Shown here in pieces: positions 11,404 through 22,469 of a DNA stretch of 64,000 nt (position 1 is the stretch's first letter; each line of letters begins with the position of its first letter). Source of the DNA: Aplectana chamaeleonis (taxonomy: Eukaryota; Nematoda; Chromadorea; Rhabditida; Cosmocercidae); the NCBI GenBank assembly GCA_029168955.1, contig JAPDOI010000022.1, positions 930,001 through 994,000 on the forward strand. Reading direction: 5' to 3'. A program made the translations under genes and the position numbers. The notes under the pieces were generated by a model, which ran no database searches, was not told the DNA's origin, and saw only the letters and a program-made list of their open reading frames with translations.

Positions 11404-12429
11404 CTATTTCTCTGAGAGTCAAGCCTCTACGAACACCCGCTCCCCAACGTACCCGCTTTGATGGAGCGGGGTAATGTTGGCCCCAACTATACCATGCACT
11501 CAAAACTCCAAATACGTGTTTTAATTCACTGCAACGCAGATGGCACAGAATTCAGTTAAGATGAAGCGCCAAGAAATTGATGGTGAGCCTATCAGATGAT
11601 AATTCTGCCACAGAGGTACGAGAGGCTCTCAACGGTGGAGCAAACGGTGCGCCAGGTCATTTATACTCTGACGGCACAGGTGGTACGGGCGTGACTTTCA
11701 GCTCTGAGGAGTAGTACAGTGTTAGAACCAGCAGTTATCCCGCAATAAGTGTCAAAATATGTACACTTAGGAACGGAAAGCTCGCTCCGACTTCAATACG
11801 TACTCCTTGTACAGACATATGTATTGAGCTTCTAATCAATAATCGAGCTTTTATTGCCTGGGAAAAGGAAGATTTGATGAACATTTGTCTCCCCATCGCA
11901 CTCATAATCTGCAATTCTTGAGCGTCTATACTTTTTGCTCTGGCCAACTGCAAGGTTTTGAAAATTCAATGAAAGAAGCATAGATCACTCAAAAAATGTA
12001 TAAAAAAAGCTCAATCTTTTGAAAAATTTCGTTTAGTGTACGCTGAACACGCTTTATTGATTTCTGAAAATTTTCTGTTTTCTGTTTTCTGTTTTCTGCC
12101 CATTTTTGGAGATTTTTTTCTGTTTTCTGTCAAACTAGATTTTCTGTTTTCTGTTTTCTGTTTCCAAAAATATTTTTTCCGCACATCCCTGGTCCGCCCA
12201 CTCTTGGCTACTCGAACCTCGTATGCCCAACTATGCCGGCTTTTGTAGTTATCGCTTAATCGTTTTTTTTTCAAATATAAGATTTATTTAAGAAATTCAA
12301 TCTGAGTTTTCGAGCAATTTAATTACTAGTTTTTTAATATATTCCATTCGTTCGAGAGACTAAACCAATCGTATTCAATTTTTTTGCTTCTCTTTTTCGA
12401 GTACTGTGTTCAACAAAAGAACCGAAAGA

Positions 12430-13300
12430 TTTGATTTTTCGAATTTTAAACCATTTTCGGGTCACTACACTTGATTATTCAGCCTGAAAACATTTTCAAA
12501 ATATTTATGATGTGTTGGGTAGATTTTCCGAATATTCATTCCAATCGAATTCATAACGGGTATACAAATTTATTTATTCATTCGAGAAAAAAAAACTGTG
12601 GATTCCTACTCGGAGCTAGTCATTCATTCGAAAATTTGAGAAGGGCTTCATTGGAAAATTCAAACATTCGGGAATTTCAAAAACGCATTCTTGCTTATAG
12701 TTGTACAATTTCGAAAAAAATGTCGAAGAAACGAAAACTGAAAAAAAAACATCGTTCGAAAAAGTTCGAAACAACGAGAAAGGAAAAAATTCGAACGAAC
12801 AAATTTCAAAAACCTTTCGAAATTCCGAAGCTGGAACGAACGAATTTCGAAACTTATAGAAATTTTGATTTTTTTCGGAAGTCGTTCGAAATTTTGGATC
12901 TTTTCGAAATTCTTTCAAAGTTTAGTATTTTTTCGATACTCCTTAGAAGTTTCGGATCATTTTTTCCGAAACCGGTCTCAACGATTTATTTACAACGCTC
13001 GGTCAGAGAATGAATATTCCACAAGTATTCGATTTCTACTCAAGTCGCCTTCGCTCGCGCTCACGCCAACTCGGCCTGAGGAATAAAGAAACAGCGTAAC
13101 CTAGGGTTCGAGAAACGTGTTCAAAGTCCAACGATTTTTCAAAAAAAAAATCGAAAAATCAGATCTCGAACGAATGAAAATCGAGAAAGAAATCATTTTG
13201 ACGAAATTTCGAACGAACGAATTTCGAAAAAAAATGTCCTATGAAACATCGAACGAAAGAAATTTGAAAAAAAAAATCGTTCGACAAAATTTCAAGGTTT
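12430..13300. repeat. TTCGAACGAA / TTTCGAAA motif region
   Basis: Dozens of variants of TTCGAA, GAACGAA and TTTCGAAA in both orientations, in two blocks (about 12440-12960 and 13100-13300). Composition and layout resemble the subterminal regions of the other elements here, but I could not define terminal repeats. The 180-codon frame at 12471-13013 is built from this motif and rejected as a gene. Confidence 0.6.
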
Positions 13301-13539
13301 AAAAATAAGAAAGTAATTACTGCTGCTGAAATTAGTGCTTACGAAGTTATCAAAAAAACTGACGCTTTTGATTCATTTAAGTCCTACAGATGCAGTGAGA
13401 TATCTCCTTTCGTAATCAAACCGTTTGTTTAGATATATATGTGTTCATATATATTCTTTTTCTTATTTACTTATTTTATTTCAAATCATTTCCTTGCGAA
13501 AATGTGACTGATTCTCGAGAGGAGAAATCAGGCGAAAAG

Positions 13540-13705
13540 CTGCTGTGGAGAATAAAACGAAAATTTGTCGAGAATAAGACGAGGAGTTGTCGAGAATTAG
13601 GCGAAAAGTTGTCGAGAATTAGGCGAGAAGTTGTCCTGAATTCGTACGAATTCTGGACAACTTCTCGCCGAATTCTCGACAACTTTTTTCGCCTGAGGAG
13701 TGACG
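13540..13705. repeat. Palindromic GTTGTCGAGAATT array, second locus
   Basis: Direct copies of GAGAATTAGGCGAAAAGTTG meet an inverted set (GAATTCTGGACAACTTCTCG) around CGTACG at about 13650. This is the same motif as 8935-9190. Confidence 0.75.
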
Positions 13706-14516
13706 CAATCATCCATACAATTTTAGTCTCAAGGTATAGATCAGATGGATGTAAGGAACTGACTGCGCGATGATAGCTAGAGCTCTTCACCGTATACTCA
13801 GCGTCTTCTTCTACACAAGGCGTTAGGATGATTTGCTCGAAGGTGTTTGCACTTCATAAACTTAACACTGGGAAACAAGGAGTTAATTTGTCAAATAAAA
13901 TAAAAGATTCTTCTCGCAACGCTACCTTAGTCAACACAGTAGACATGTTTCTCACCGCAAAGCTAAACCGTGCCACCATGCGCGCCTCATAGTCAGTGAG
14001 TGGGTACTCCTGTTCATGACCTCACTCAACAAGCAAACATTGCTTTGACTGCTTTTAGTGCAGTGTTTCTCGACACAGTAATAAATATTATTGGTGCCAT
14101 TTTAGTAGAGAGCCGCGAAGCAGGTACGGTCGGCAATCATCGCACTCATACTTAGCGTTCTTTGTTGTGCGATGGCGCAACGCTTATGAAATACCATAGG
14201 TGCACCGAGTTGGCGCCAATGCACAACAAGAAACGCAAAGAATCAATGCCTTCCGTACCGGCTGTACAAATCATGCGTTCCACGCGGAGAAGCATATGGG
14301 CATCGATGGAATGATGTCGCTTTGCGGCTTCCAACCAAATGACCCGGTTCGTATCATGAATGCATTTATTGTACCTAGTAGCTGCATTAGTTAATGCGTA
14401 CCAGAAAATTAGAGAAAATTGATAAATAATTCAGTATACCACTTGTACCGGATGTCCTCAAGTTGGTCTATCAGAGGACCCTGCGAGACTACCACATGGG
14501 ATAAAAATATGTATTG
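13706..14516. other. No recognisable feature
   Basis: Short frames only (64 codons or fewer). No motif or repeat partner. Confidence 0.5.
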
Positions 14517-14722
14517 TATATACTGTCTCCATCGGGGAAATTTTCTCTCTGCAGTTGCGGGCAAATGCTGCTGCAGAACGCAGTGCATTGATAATGGGAC
14601 AAGGGGTAATTGTGAAAGGACCTGGTTGCCCATCACGATTACCATCAAGCTGTACGCTGCAGCAGCGGCAGTTGGCAAGTGCGGAGCGGAATTCCGCTTT
14701 GATGAGGACAGTGTATACTCTA
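14517..14722. repeat. Diverged foldback with GCTGCTGCAG arms
   Basis: GTATACTGTCTCCATC on the left matches the inverted end GATGAGGACAGTGTATAC. Inner arms share TGCTGCTGCAG. A long frame crosses this and the next inverted repeat (14555-15211) but has no family resemblance. Confidence 0.6.
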
Positions 14723-14931
14723 CAGTGGGTGGTGATCAGGGCTGTACGGAAATGCTTCGGTTCCACATCCGCTTCGTATTTTCGGCGTTTATGGTTTTTT
14801 TCCATTTCGGTACAGTTTTCAGTGCTAGATTTAGGACTAAAGCTCAGACCTCGATTTTCCAAAGAGTCAGTTAAAAGAGAAGTAGGCTTAGAATACTATG
14901 TTTATAACGTAGTGCACAAGCTCACGTATCA

Positions 14932-15178
14932 CCACTGGTCCTCTACTGGCCCTCTACTAATGGTTGAGACGCGTTCTCGGCCGACGTCGGTATACATAGG
15001 CGACCCCGTGAGCGATCGGTATGTCTCTGCCCCAACTCACCCATCCACCACGCCAATCCGGTTGAATTGTTGGAGGGCAGTGAGGTATCGAAAGCTTGTG
15101 GGGTCCACGGGGCATACCGGGATTGGTAGAGAACGCGTCGACCACGGTAGTAGAGAGCCAGTGGGGGAACAGTGGTGG
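14932..15178. repeat. Foldback of about 250 bp
   Basis: The left arm contains CTCTACTGGC...GAGACGCGTTCTC and the right arm contains GAGAACGCGTC...GAGAGCCAGTG, in inverted order. No coding content is supported. Confidence 0.6.
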
Positions 15179-15759
15179 GCCATGAGTTTGTGCTCTTTGT
15201 TCCAAACATGACTCATTTGCCTGACTTAATCGGCTGGCTTTTGCCTAAAGCGGTCAGTCCGCATCTTCGCCAAGTTGGGCAATCCTAGTATTCAGCCGTG
15301 TCCAAATGTCACGGCTCTCAGGCGCCTTAATTGCCTTTCATTGCCGAGTGATTTTGAATCCCCCTTCACAACAGCCGTCCAAAACTTTCGCCTATGTCCA
15401 AGCAGCCGTTCTCTGAAAGGTCTCGGAGGCATCCCTAGAGCGTGTTGAACAAAACGATCCGACAATCTTATTAAAATATGCTCAAACAGTCCAAGTCAAG
15501 CTTCCGTTCGCGCTTGAGATGCTGTTGGGAGATGTTGGCACCTCCCTCGTGTCAGTCGTTGATGTAGTGCGTCGACTTCGTTAAAGAGATCTCTGTTATA
15601 GCAAAACCGCGACATAAATATCCGAGCAAAAGTCTAAACAGCTTCCTCTTCAAGCAATCCGACCTTTCAATCTGCAACTTCGGTGCTGCTCACGCGTCTA
15701 ATCCATGCATCAAGATAGGGCGAAGAGCCAACAAGTACAGTTGCCATTGATCCTGGTGA

Positions 15760-15860
15760 TACTTTGCGTTCCCTATTGAAGGTTGGCGCAAAGTTGGTGC
15801 CCCTACGATATAGATTATGGCAGCGAGTTTGCGCTAACTTTCAATGGGGAACTCGAAGTA
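15760..15860. mobile_element. 101-bp palindromic MITE, copy 1
   Basis: A near-perfect palindrome running TACTTTGCGTTCCC ... GGGGAACTCGAAGTA. It lies within the RTE coding sequence, between the codons for KDVQL and those for YLLALRPIL, so it inserted after the RTE. A second copy of exactly the same length is at 37507-37607. Confidence 0.8.
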
Positions 15861-15942
15861 TCGCTAAGATACATGCCAACTGTACATCTTTCGCGATGGT
15901 GGTAGACCACAAACACTTGGTTGGAGAATTGAATACAGATGT

Positions 15943-16055
15943 TGCCTTCGCACATCGTTCTCGGTTAAGCGCTGAAGAACGATGATATTTATGGAGCGGT
16001 TAACCAGGAACGATGTGCGAAAGCATAAGTATCATCGTTCTTTAGCAAACAGCTC
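15943..16055. repeat. Local inverted duplication inside the RTE remnant
   Basis: CTTCGCACATCGTTCTCGGTTA faces TAACCAGGAACGATGTGCGAAAG, and AAGAACGATGATA faces TATCATCGTTCTT. The RTE frame resumes on the far side (CAKATS), so this is a snap-back duplication within the coding sequence rather than a separate family. Confidence 0.6.
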
Positions 16056-16773
16056 AAATAACATAAATCAACCACAAGTTCGATGCGTTATCCGTCCACA
16101 CAAACTTCCATTGAAGGCTTCTGAGAAACCCTCATCTGCTTGCTGTTGTCGGGACGAAGACGATGTTCATAGGGTCAAACGACGTTCACAGTCCTTTGCA
16201 GTGTTTTATTGTTTTCAGCAAATAATATGATGTCGTCGGCGTATTTCAGGTCGACAAGGGAGCGCCCTGAGGGTGTTAGTGTCACGCCCACAAAAACAGT
16301 TTTGCAACTCCACACATGATGTCATCAACGGCAAAGTTGAATAGAAGAGGTTCTGCTACATCTTCTTGTCTTACTCCTGTTTTCACGTCGAGAGCTGACG
16401 TAAATCCAATAGGTGTACGAACTGCTGCTGCTGTTCCTTTGTTCATGTCCTCTATTAGCCGAACATACTTTTCCGGGACTCCATCGGCACGTAGAGCGTT
16501 GAGCAGTCGACAACGTTCAGGAGAATCGAATGCGGCTTCAAAGTCTAAAAAGCAAACTGTAATGGCTTCGAATACCTCTGCCAAAAATCAATCACTCTTC
16601 TCACGATGAAAACTTTGTCGATGGCTGATTTTCCGGGGCGAAAACCGGCTTGCTCCTTATACTCGATCAAAACTGTTAAAGTTTTTAAATTTCGAATATT
16701 CGAATATATTCGGAAATCCTTTTTTCGAATGTAAATTTTTCGTATATATCATGTTGTTCAATAAGTTCTTGGG

Positions 16774-18167
16774 TTTCTACAGAATGTTCCAATTTCAGCC
16801 GTTCGACTCTGCGAAAACTCGCGTTGTGCGCCGCCGAACAAGCTTTCGCGGCCTGTTTAGTAGTCGAAAAGTGGCAATCTACAATGTTTGAGCTTTGCCA
16901 GCACGTTAGCCATTAGGTGTGAGGCAACTTGAAGGCACTGTTCGCGATAAAAATCGCTAAAATGTTTTTTTGCCTATCTTGAAACCGGTCCCATTCTGAC
17001 GTCAATGATGCTTCTGGAATCGTACAAGACCTTCTGGGAATGGAGTTATGGTACCTCAAAAATTGAGCTAGGGAAAATGGTGGACGAGTTTCTCGAGGCT
17101 TGTAACTTCCGTCTTTTGCAGTCAATGTATGCGAGCTGACCTGAGTAAAGAGAGAAGTAGAGAATGAAGGGAAGAACGGGGCTTTTGATCGGAAACCATC
17201 GCTCAACTCACGATTTTGAGTGTTTCTTTGTTCACGTCGAGGGGCGGGAAGAGGCGGGACTTGCCCACAATGGCGGGGTTTTCCCACTTTTCTAAGCCGT
17301 TTTGCGGCTCCTGGGTAGCTTTTCGTCCCGTTTTTTCGACGCTGTTCTGCTTCTGAGATCCACGAGAAGCGTTTGTCATGGAAAATTCGAGGATGAAGTT
17401 TATTGCGAACAGTGCCTTTAAGGACGATCCTTTGAAGAAGACTTTGCTCTCTGGTCGGTTTTGGTTTCTCCTTCCTATCTAACAGCTTTTGAATGTAGGG
17501 GAGAGCTGCAAAGTCGTCACGAATCATTACTTTCGTTCACCTTTTCTATCTTATGAGAAATTTTTCGCAGGCTCAACAACGAATCTCACCGTATCAGTTA
17601 GATATGGCCATCCGAAAAATTGGTCTTGTCAAAACGCGAATAAATTTTTATCAATGCATGGGATCCGAAGGAGCGGTGGTGTGATCACGTGAACAATGGC
17701 AATGTAAAGCTGTTTTATCATTTAAGTACTTTAATAAGGCAGTGCTGAGTCCATGTCTGCAAACGCTTTTAGTACACTCAGCTCACAATTGATGCCTCGG
17801 AGTGATTGGTCGCAATCCCTATGGCATTCGATGTGATCTGATGAACTCTTTCTAATCAATTTTGGCACGCCTTATCCGACCCTAGAATCGGATTTAGCTT
17901 GGCCCCCTTCTATACGAACTTATGAGCACTTGAGATTCAAAAACTGTTAATTAGGAAGGATAAACCAACGCCGAACAGAGAACAAGGTCTCCTTCTAATG
18001 ATCGTCCTTAGGTTGCCTCACACCTAGTAGCTAACGCACTGGCAGAGCTCAAAAATTGTAGGATATCACTTTTTGACTACTAAACGAGCCGCGAAAGCGT
18101 GTTCGGCGGCGCACAACGCGAGTTTTCGCAGAGCCGAACGGCCGAAATTGGAACATTCTGTAGAAAC
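16774..18167. mobile_element. Foldback element with ~234-bp arms
   Basis: The left arm starts GTTTCTACAGAATGTTCCAA (16774). The right arm ends in its complement (18148-18167). Apart from the MITE inserted in the left arm, the arms align to about 17495 and 17934. The left flank just outside carries a mariner-like TGTTCAATAAGTTCTTGGG, so it may be an inverted duplication of a mariner end. No transposase frame is visible in the spacer. Confidence 0.72.
16933..17417. mobile_element. 485-bp TTAA MITE inserted in one foldback arm
   Basis: Reverse-oriented copy of the 2196-2680 family. It is flanked by TTGA (16929-16932) and TTAA (17418-17421). The opposite arm preserves the unoccupied site: GAGGCAAC-CTAA-GGACGATC read in the same sense (18000-18019). 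This fixes both the ends of the MITE and the 4-bp duplication. The 204-codon minus frame covering it (16913-17527) is not a gene. Confidence 0.9.
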
Positions 18168-18449
18168 AGAAGCTGGCTACATACTGCATTGGTGTTCCTG
18201 AGAAGTTAAAACTTTTGATGTAGATTCGGGCCTTCAAAGTAAGGGTTTCGCTAGATTCTGAACACAGAGGTGCTGCAAAAACTGAGGTAGGTTTGGCCAA
18301 AAATGGTACCACAGTGATGTCTTGGGGATGGAGAATGAGAAAAGTTATGATTGATCTGAGATCACCAAAGAAGTATTCCAAAAATGTTTAATGTTTTATG
18401 CGCTGCGGAGGAGAGCTTTTTGGAGGAAGAATGCAAAGCTGGTGAGCGA

Positions 18450-18870
18450 AATCGGAGTTGGCGACTTTCGAAACGGATGCGAAACGGCTCCAAATTCGGA
18501 TAAGGCATTCTTCAAAAGGTATTCGGGCCAAGTTCCGAGGGATGAAGTTTTTGGGTTGCTCGACGGAGAGCGATATCGAGAGCGCTTTTATACAATGTGG
18601 GGCGAGAAGTGTACCTTACTCACCCTTAACACCCCTCTGAGAAAAAGATACGGGGAGCGTATCTCTTTCTCAGAGGGGCGTTAAGGGTGAGTAAGGGACG
18701 TTTCCAGAACAGTTTTGAGACCTGTCTAGTAAAATGGGATTAGCTCGCCTAAAAGCGTCTGGAACGGGCGAAAGGGCTCTTGGCAAAGGTCACTGGAGAG
18801 CATATCTTCGTTGGGTGGAGCCATGTACTCCATCAACCTTCACCCCTGAGCAGGTGAAGGTTGGTAACCT
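18450..18870. repeat. Dispersed ~400-bp repeat, copy 1
   Basis: It aligns in the same orientation with 24030-24360. Shared words include CCGAGGGATGAAGTT, GTTTCCAGA, TTTTGAGACCTGTCTAG (TTTTTAGACCTGTCTAG in copy 2) and GCGTCTGRAACGGG. Copy 1 differs by carrying the 83-nt hairpin. Function unknown. Confidence 0.7.
18614..18696. repeat. 83-nt near-perfect hairpin (39-bp stem, 5-nt loop)
   Basis: The left arm 18614-18652 begins CCTTACTCACCCTTAAC; the right arm 18658-18696 ends GTTAAGGGTGAGTAAGG. The loop is GGGAG. Only two mismatches occur over 39 pairs. It could be a small palindromic insertion or, if transcribed, a long-stem RNA hairpin. It is absent from the matching repeat at 24.1 kb. Confidence 0.9.
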
Positions 18871-19493
18871 CCACCATTCAGAAAACCGGTGACAACCGGT
18901 GAAACGCCCCGAAAAACAATGAAAGGGACCCAACACTCATGCAAGTCATTTTAAAGATTGGGTGGGTGTCACTGCCGGTTTTTCGGTCATTACTTTTTCA
19001 TCTGAAAGATAGCTCTTTGGTGAAGGTTGTTTTGGGATTCCCTATGAAATTCTGCATCGAACAGCGTTCTCAGTTTCAAAAAATAGGTTGCCCTTCTACC
19101 AGTCGATTACAGTTTATAAAGTGTATTTTTTCCGCCTGAAATTATCGGTTTTTCGTCCATAACATTCTTGTGCTTGGAGATAGACCTTTGGTAAAGGTCG
19201 TTTTCGAAATCTCGATGGAATTCTGCGTCGACTGGTGTTTTTAGTTTGGGAAAATATTTTCTCGATCCCTCAGCCTAATTCATTTTACGAAACACCGGTT
19301 TTTTCGCCCATAACTCTTCAACCGTTGAAGATAGAACATTGAAGATGTTGTTTTCGAAATCTACATGAAATTCTGCGTCGAATGATATATCGAGTGCCTA
19401 AACGTGCTCGCTCCCTAAGCCAGCCAGGTCGGCGGAGCCAAGCTCCATAGTTATCTCCATAGGGTGCTCTCGCCTCTATGGTGTAAGTAGTAG

Positions 19494-19713
19494 AGTGTTG
19501 GAACGAATAATTTTTTTTGTATATTCGAATAAACGAATAATTCGAATATTTCACTTCTTCGAATATTCGATTATTCGAATAAACGAATATTTCACTTCTT
19601 TGAATATTCGTTTATTCGAATAACCCGAATAATCCACTTCTTTGAATATTCGAATATTCGAATTATTCGAATATTCGAATATTATTCGAATAAACGAATA
19701 TTCGGGGAACACT
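19494..19713. mobile_element. GAATATTCGAAT palindromic element, left copy
   Basis: Starts AGTGTTGGAACGAATAA and ends ATTCGGGGAACACT. Between them are repeats of GAATATTCGAAT with TTTCACTTCTTT spacers. Its partner is at about 22250-22469, in inverted context within the 4-kb foldback. Confidence 0.75.
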
Positions 19714-19973
19714 TTTGCGTACTATCCCATCCAATCCACTCGGGCAAACTGGGGCATCGACAACAGGTTGAGAAGTTGTCATCTCATAAACTGCACCCTC
19801 TTGACAACTCAAATCGCTCGCATTGTAAGCCAGTCAACTGCCCGTTGCCCAGCGACGTCCGCCTGTTGTCGGTCTGTTGACATTTTGACCTGTCACGTTT
19901 AGCGGCCTATTTAGCAGCGGTTCACATCCAGCAAGACTTTTATGTGGCTTAGGAACTACTTTGCACCGACCCG

Positions 19974-20110
19974 CGTCGCGGTCGGCGCATCGGTACGCAT
20001 CGCGGTCAGCACACCTACACGCATCGCGGTCGGCACACCGACACGCATCGCGGTCAGCACACCTACACGCATCGCGGTCGACACACCGACACGAAGCGTA
20101 GTCGGTGGAC
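19974..20110. repeat. 24-bp minisatellite
   Basis: Five or more units of ACGCATCGCGGTCAGCACAC plus CTAC or CGAC alternate with a 48-bp higher-order period. An octapeptide frame (TRIAVGTP) results from the period and is not taken as coding. Confidence 0.9.
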
Positions 20111-20240
20111 CCACGCGTCGCGGCTGGGTCGCCCAACCTCCACTGAGGCCGCCACCGGATGGGCAGGGCTTCCAGATGCTGGGCGGGGCCAATGTACTGC
20201 ATACTTGGGTAATTGAACCGGCTGCACTCTTATCACCTAA

Positions 20241-20726
20241 AGGCAGTGTTCACGATAAAAAATGTGTTTCAGTTTCCACTAGGAATGGGTAGTGGAGGGG
20301 CACACTGTAACGTTTACGTCGAAAGAACGTACGAAAACGAGCCAGGAAAAGCTCCACAAGAGCCCGAAGTTGCCACTTCGAGCGCATTGCAAACCACAAA
20401 AGCGCAACACACGCCCACCGACGTGAACAAATGAATGCTCGAGATCGAGAGATGAGCGATGGTTTCCGATCAAAAGCCCCGTTCTTCCCTTCATTCTCAA
20501 CTTCTCTCTTTATTCAGGTTAGCTCGCATACATCGGCTGCAAAAGACGGAAGTTACAAGCCTCGGACAACTCGTCCACCATGTTTCCTTAGCTCAATCTT
20601 TGAGGGGCCAGAACTCCGTTCCCAGAAGGTCTTGTACGATTTCAGAGTTATCATTGGAATCAGCATGGGGCCGTTTTCAAGATAGGCGGGAAAACAGAAA
20701 AACGATTTTTATCGTGAACACTGCCT
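20241..20726. mobile_element. 486-bp TTAA MITE, forward copy
   Basis: Starts AGGCAGTGTTCACGATAAAA, ends TTTTATCGTGAACACTGCCT. It is flanked by CTAA (20237-20240) and TTAA (20727-20730). It directly abuts the foldback at 20735, the same two-family partnership as at 40322-40812. Confidence 0.88.
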
Positions 20727-20734
20727 TTAAGTTC

Positions 20735-21181
20735 AGCATACACGCTCGTAAATGTGGTTGATATTCTAACTACGGAAGTTGAATGGCATGGCTCAGAATA
20801 CAACGCCTACGCATTCTGAAGCGTCGAAAACGACCACAAGTGACGCTACACGACTGGGGAGTCGGCCCCGCACCTGTATTTGCGTCCTCCCCCAAACAGG
20901 AGTGCTGGGCCATTCCCACCATTGTCGATGTGTATGGCTCACTTATTGTACTCATTGTACCACCCACAAGCGTCGCCGATGGTGGGAATGGCCCAGAACC
21001 CCTTTTTGGAGGAGGACGCAAATACAAGGGCGGGCAGATACGATGGCGGGGCCAACTTCTCACTCGTGTAGCGTCATTGTGGGTCGTTTTTGACGCTTCA
21101 AAATGCGTAGGCGTTGTGTTCTGAGCCATACCATTATTTTTCCGTGGTTATCTCAACCACGTTTACGAGCGTGTACACTGA
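20735..21181. mobile_element. 450-bp foldback starting ACACGCTCGTAAA
   Basis: Left TACACGCTCGTAAATGTGGT pairs with right ACCACGTTTACGAGCGTGTA. The arms continue through ATGGYATGGCTCAGAA and CTACGCATT..GAAGCGTC to a centre near 20960. Half-copies of the same family are at 40322-40426 and 48159-48220. Confidence 0.82.
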
Positions 21182-21189
21182 GTTTTGGC

Positions 21190-21350
21190 CGAGAATTAGC
21201 CGCGAAGCAGACGCAAAATGCCTTTTTCCCGAGTAATAGTCGCGAAATAGCCGCCAAATAGTGCTGGCTGCGAAATAGTCGCCAAATAATGCTCGCCGTG
21301 AAATAGCCGCAAAATACCCGCTAAATTGCCGCCAAATTTGTGGTCTGCTT
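21190..21350. repeat. GCGAAATAGCCGCCAAATA short-motif tract
   Basis: Repeated variants of GTCGCGAAATAGCCGCCAAA. It resembles the short-motif subterminal blocks elsewhere in the window, but terminal repeats were not found. Confidence 0.55.
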
Positions 21351-21962
21351 CGGTCTAGTTTGGTTTAGCTTAGTTGAGTTCAGTTGAGTTATGCGCGGTT
21401 TATGTGATGGCGAACATCCTGTGCTGCTTAGCCGTGCCCTACTCCGGAATCTCAGCGACAATTCGAAAAAAACTCAGCGACAATTCTTAGTTAGTCGTTG
21501 AGACCGACACCATGTCACTGGGAACTCGCCGTGTAATATTTTGCTTCCCAGCTCCATGAGACGTCTGGGCGACAACAGACGTTGAGTGGCTCAGGATGTG
21601 GCGCGAACTTGAGACTACATCCAGCTGGTCGTCCTAGGTGGCTAGAAACCATCGAAATCCACGTCCAGCATTATGGAAGGAGAGAACTTGGGCTTTTGCG
21701 TCAGATTTCAGGTGAAGTTCACCGGGAAAGTAGACAAATAGCATCACCTCGAACCAGTTTCATGAAAATACACATGAAAATGGCTCATCCTGGCCATCAT
21801 CGTAAGAAATTTTCATGTTGCTCAAGTGTTGCTATACTTATGAGCCGCTCGAGATTTAGACTTTCCTCTATAACTAAAGGTGAAATGGGCATTTCTAGCG
21901 TTTTGACAAAATCCTACGAGCGATTTAATATATTGGAAATACCTGCTATACTGTGCTAATCT

Positions 21963-22068
21963 GGGTCAAACTCCGGTCCGCAATTGCGTCTCGACACGCT
22001 TTGCGGCCGCGCGCTTTCGAGTCGGAAGAGTTTCCAGCGCCGCAGCTGCGGATCTGTTGACTCTAGGT
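21963..22068. repeat. Dispersed ~105-bp repeat with GCGGCCGC core, copy 1
   Basis: About three quarters identical to 63540-63640. Shared words are GTCAAA.TCC, AATTGCGT, GCGGCCGC and TTCCAGCGCCG.AGC. Role unknown. Confidence 0.65.
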
Positions 22069-22249
22069 GGGTTTCAGAAACTGGAAACTAAACAAAATTG
22101 AAGAAAACTGCATAAAAAAAGCCATATCGTGTCGGCTTCGGAGCTGGAAACTCGATTGAACTTTATATTTATGAGGTACCGAAGAATTGTGAGAAATTAG
22201 TAGTCACTACGCTAAGATGTTTGAAATGTAAAATCAGGGCAAAATGAAG

Positions 22250-22469
22250 TGCGATCTTGTCGAATGTTCGAATTATTCGTGCTGAATATTCGAATAAACC
22301 GAATATTTCGCTTCTTTGAATATTCGAATATTCGAATAAACGAATATTCCACTTCTTTGAATATTCGATTATTCGAATAACCCGAATAATCCACTTTTTT
22401 GAATATTCGAATTATTCGAATATTCGAATATTGAATATTATTCGAATAAACGAATATTCGGGCAACACT
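22250..22469. mobile_element. GAATATTCGAAT palindromic element, right copy
   Basis: Ends CGAATATTCGGGCAACACT. Partner of 19494-19713. The left end is decayed. Confidence 0.7.

Larger units (their letters stand above)
9700..12191. mobile_element. hAT-like element, 2.5 kb, TTTTCTG subterminal repeats
   Basis: It begins CAGGGATGTGCGGAA and ends TTCCGCACATCCCTG, a 15-bp terminal inverted repeat of hAT style. It is flanked by GTCCGACC (9692-9699) and GTCCGCCC (12192-12199), an 8-bp duplication with one mismatch. Just inside both ends are runs of TTTTCTG (9717-9775 and about 12067-12160). There is no transposase. The interior is dominated by the 699-bp duplication and GC-rich palindromes. Confidence 0.82.
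15240..16690 (-). pseudogene. RTE-type LINE reverse transcriptase remnant
   Basis: Read on the minus strand, the order is right for RTE. Motif A is FLDFEAAFDSPERCRLLNAL (about 16550). Then come a degenerate GVRQ and LLFNFAVDDIM, then LKYADDIILFAENN (YADD at 16232-16243). These are followed by VDG.RIELVVDLCYLSCLLK, CAKATSVFNSPTKCLWST, and the C-terminal ALHQRLTRGRCQHL-type block (about 15550) ending near 15240. Stops and frameshifts make it dead, and the N-terminal endonuclease is missing. Two pieces interrupt it: a 101-bp palindromic MITE (15760-15860) and a local inverted duplication (15943-16055). Confidence 0.88.

Noticed and set aside
12471..13013. 180-codon lysine/phenylalanine-rich frame
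   Set aside because: Built from TTCGAA/GAACGAA repeats and also open on the other strand.
14555..15211. 218-codon plus-strand frame
   Set aside because: Crosses two foldbacks, has overlapping frames on both strands, and shows no motif or splice support.
16913..17527. 204-codon minus-strand frame
   Set aside because: Almost entirely inside the TTAA MITE, which is an insertion; other MITE copies lack the frame.
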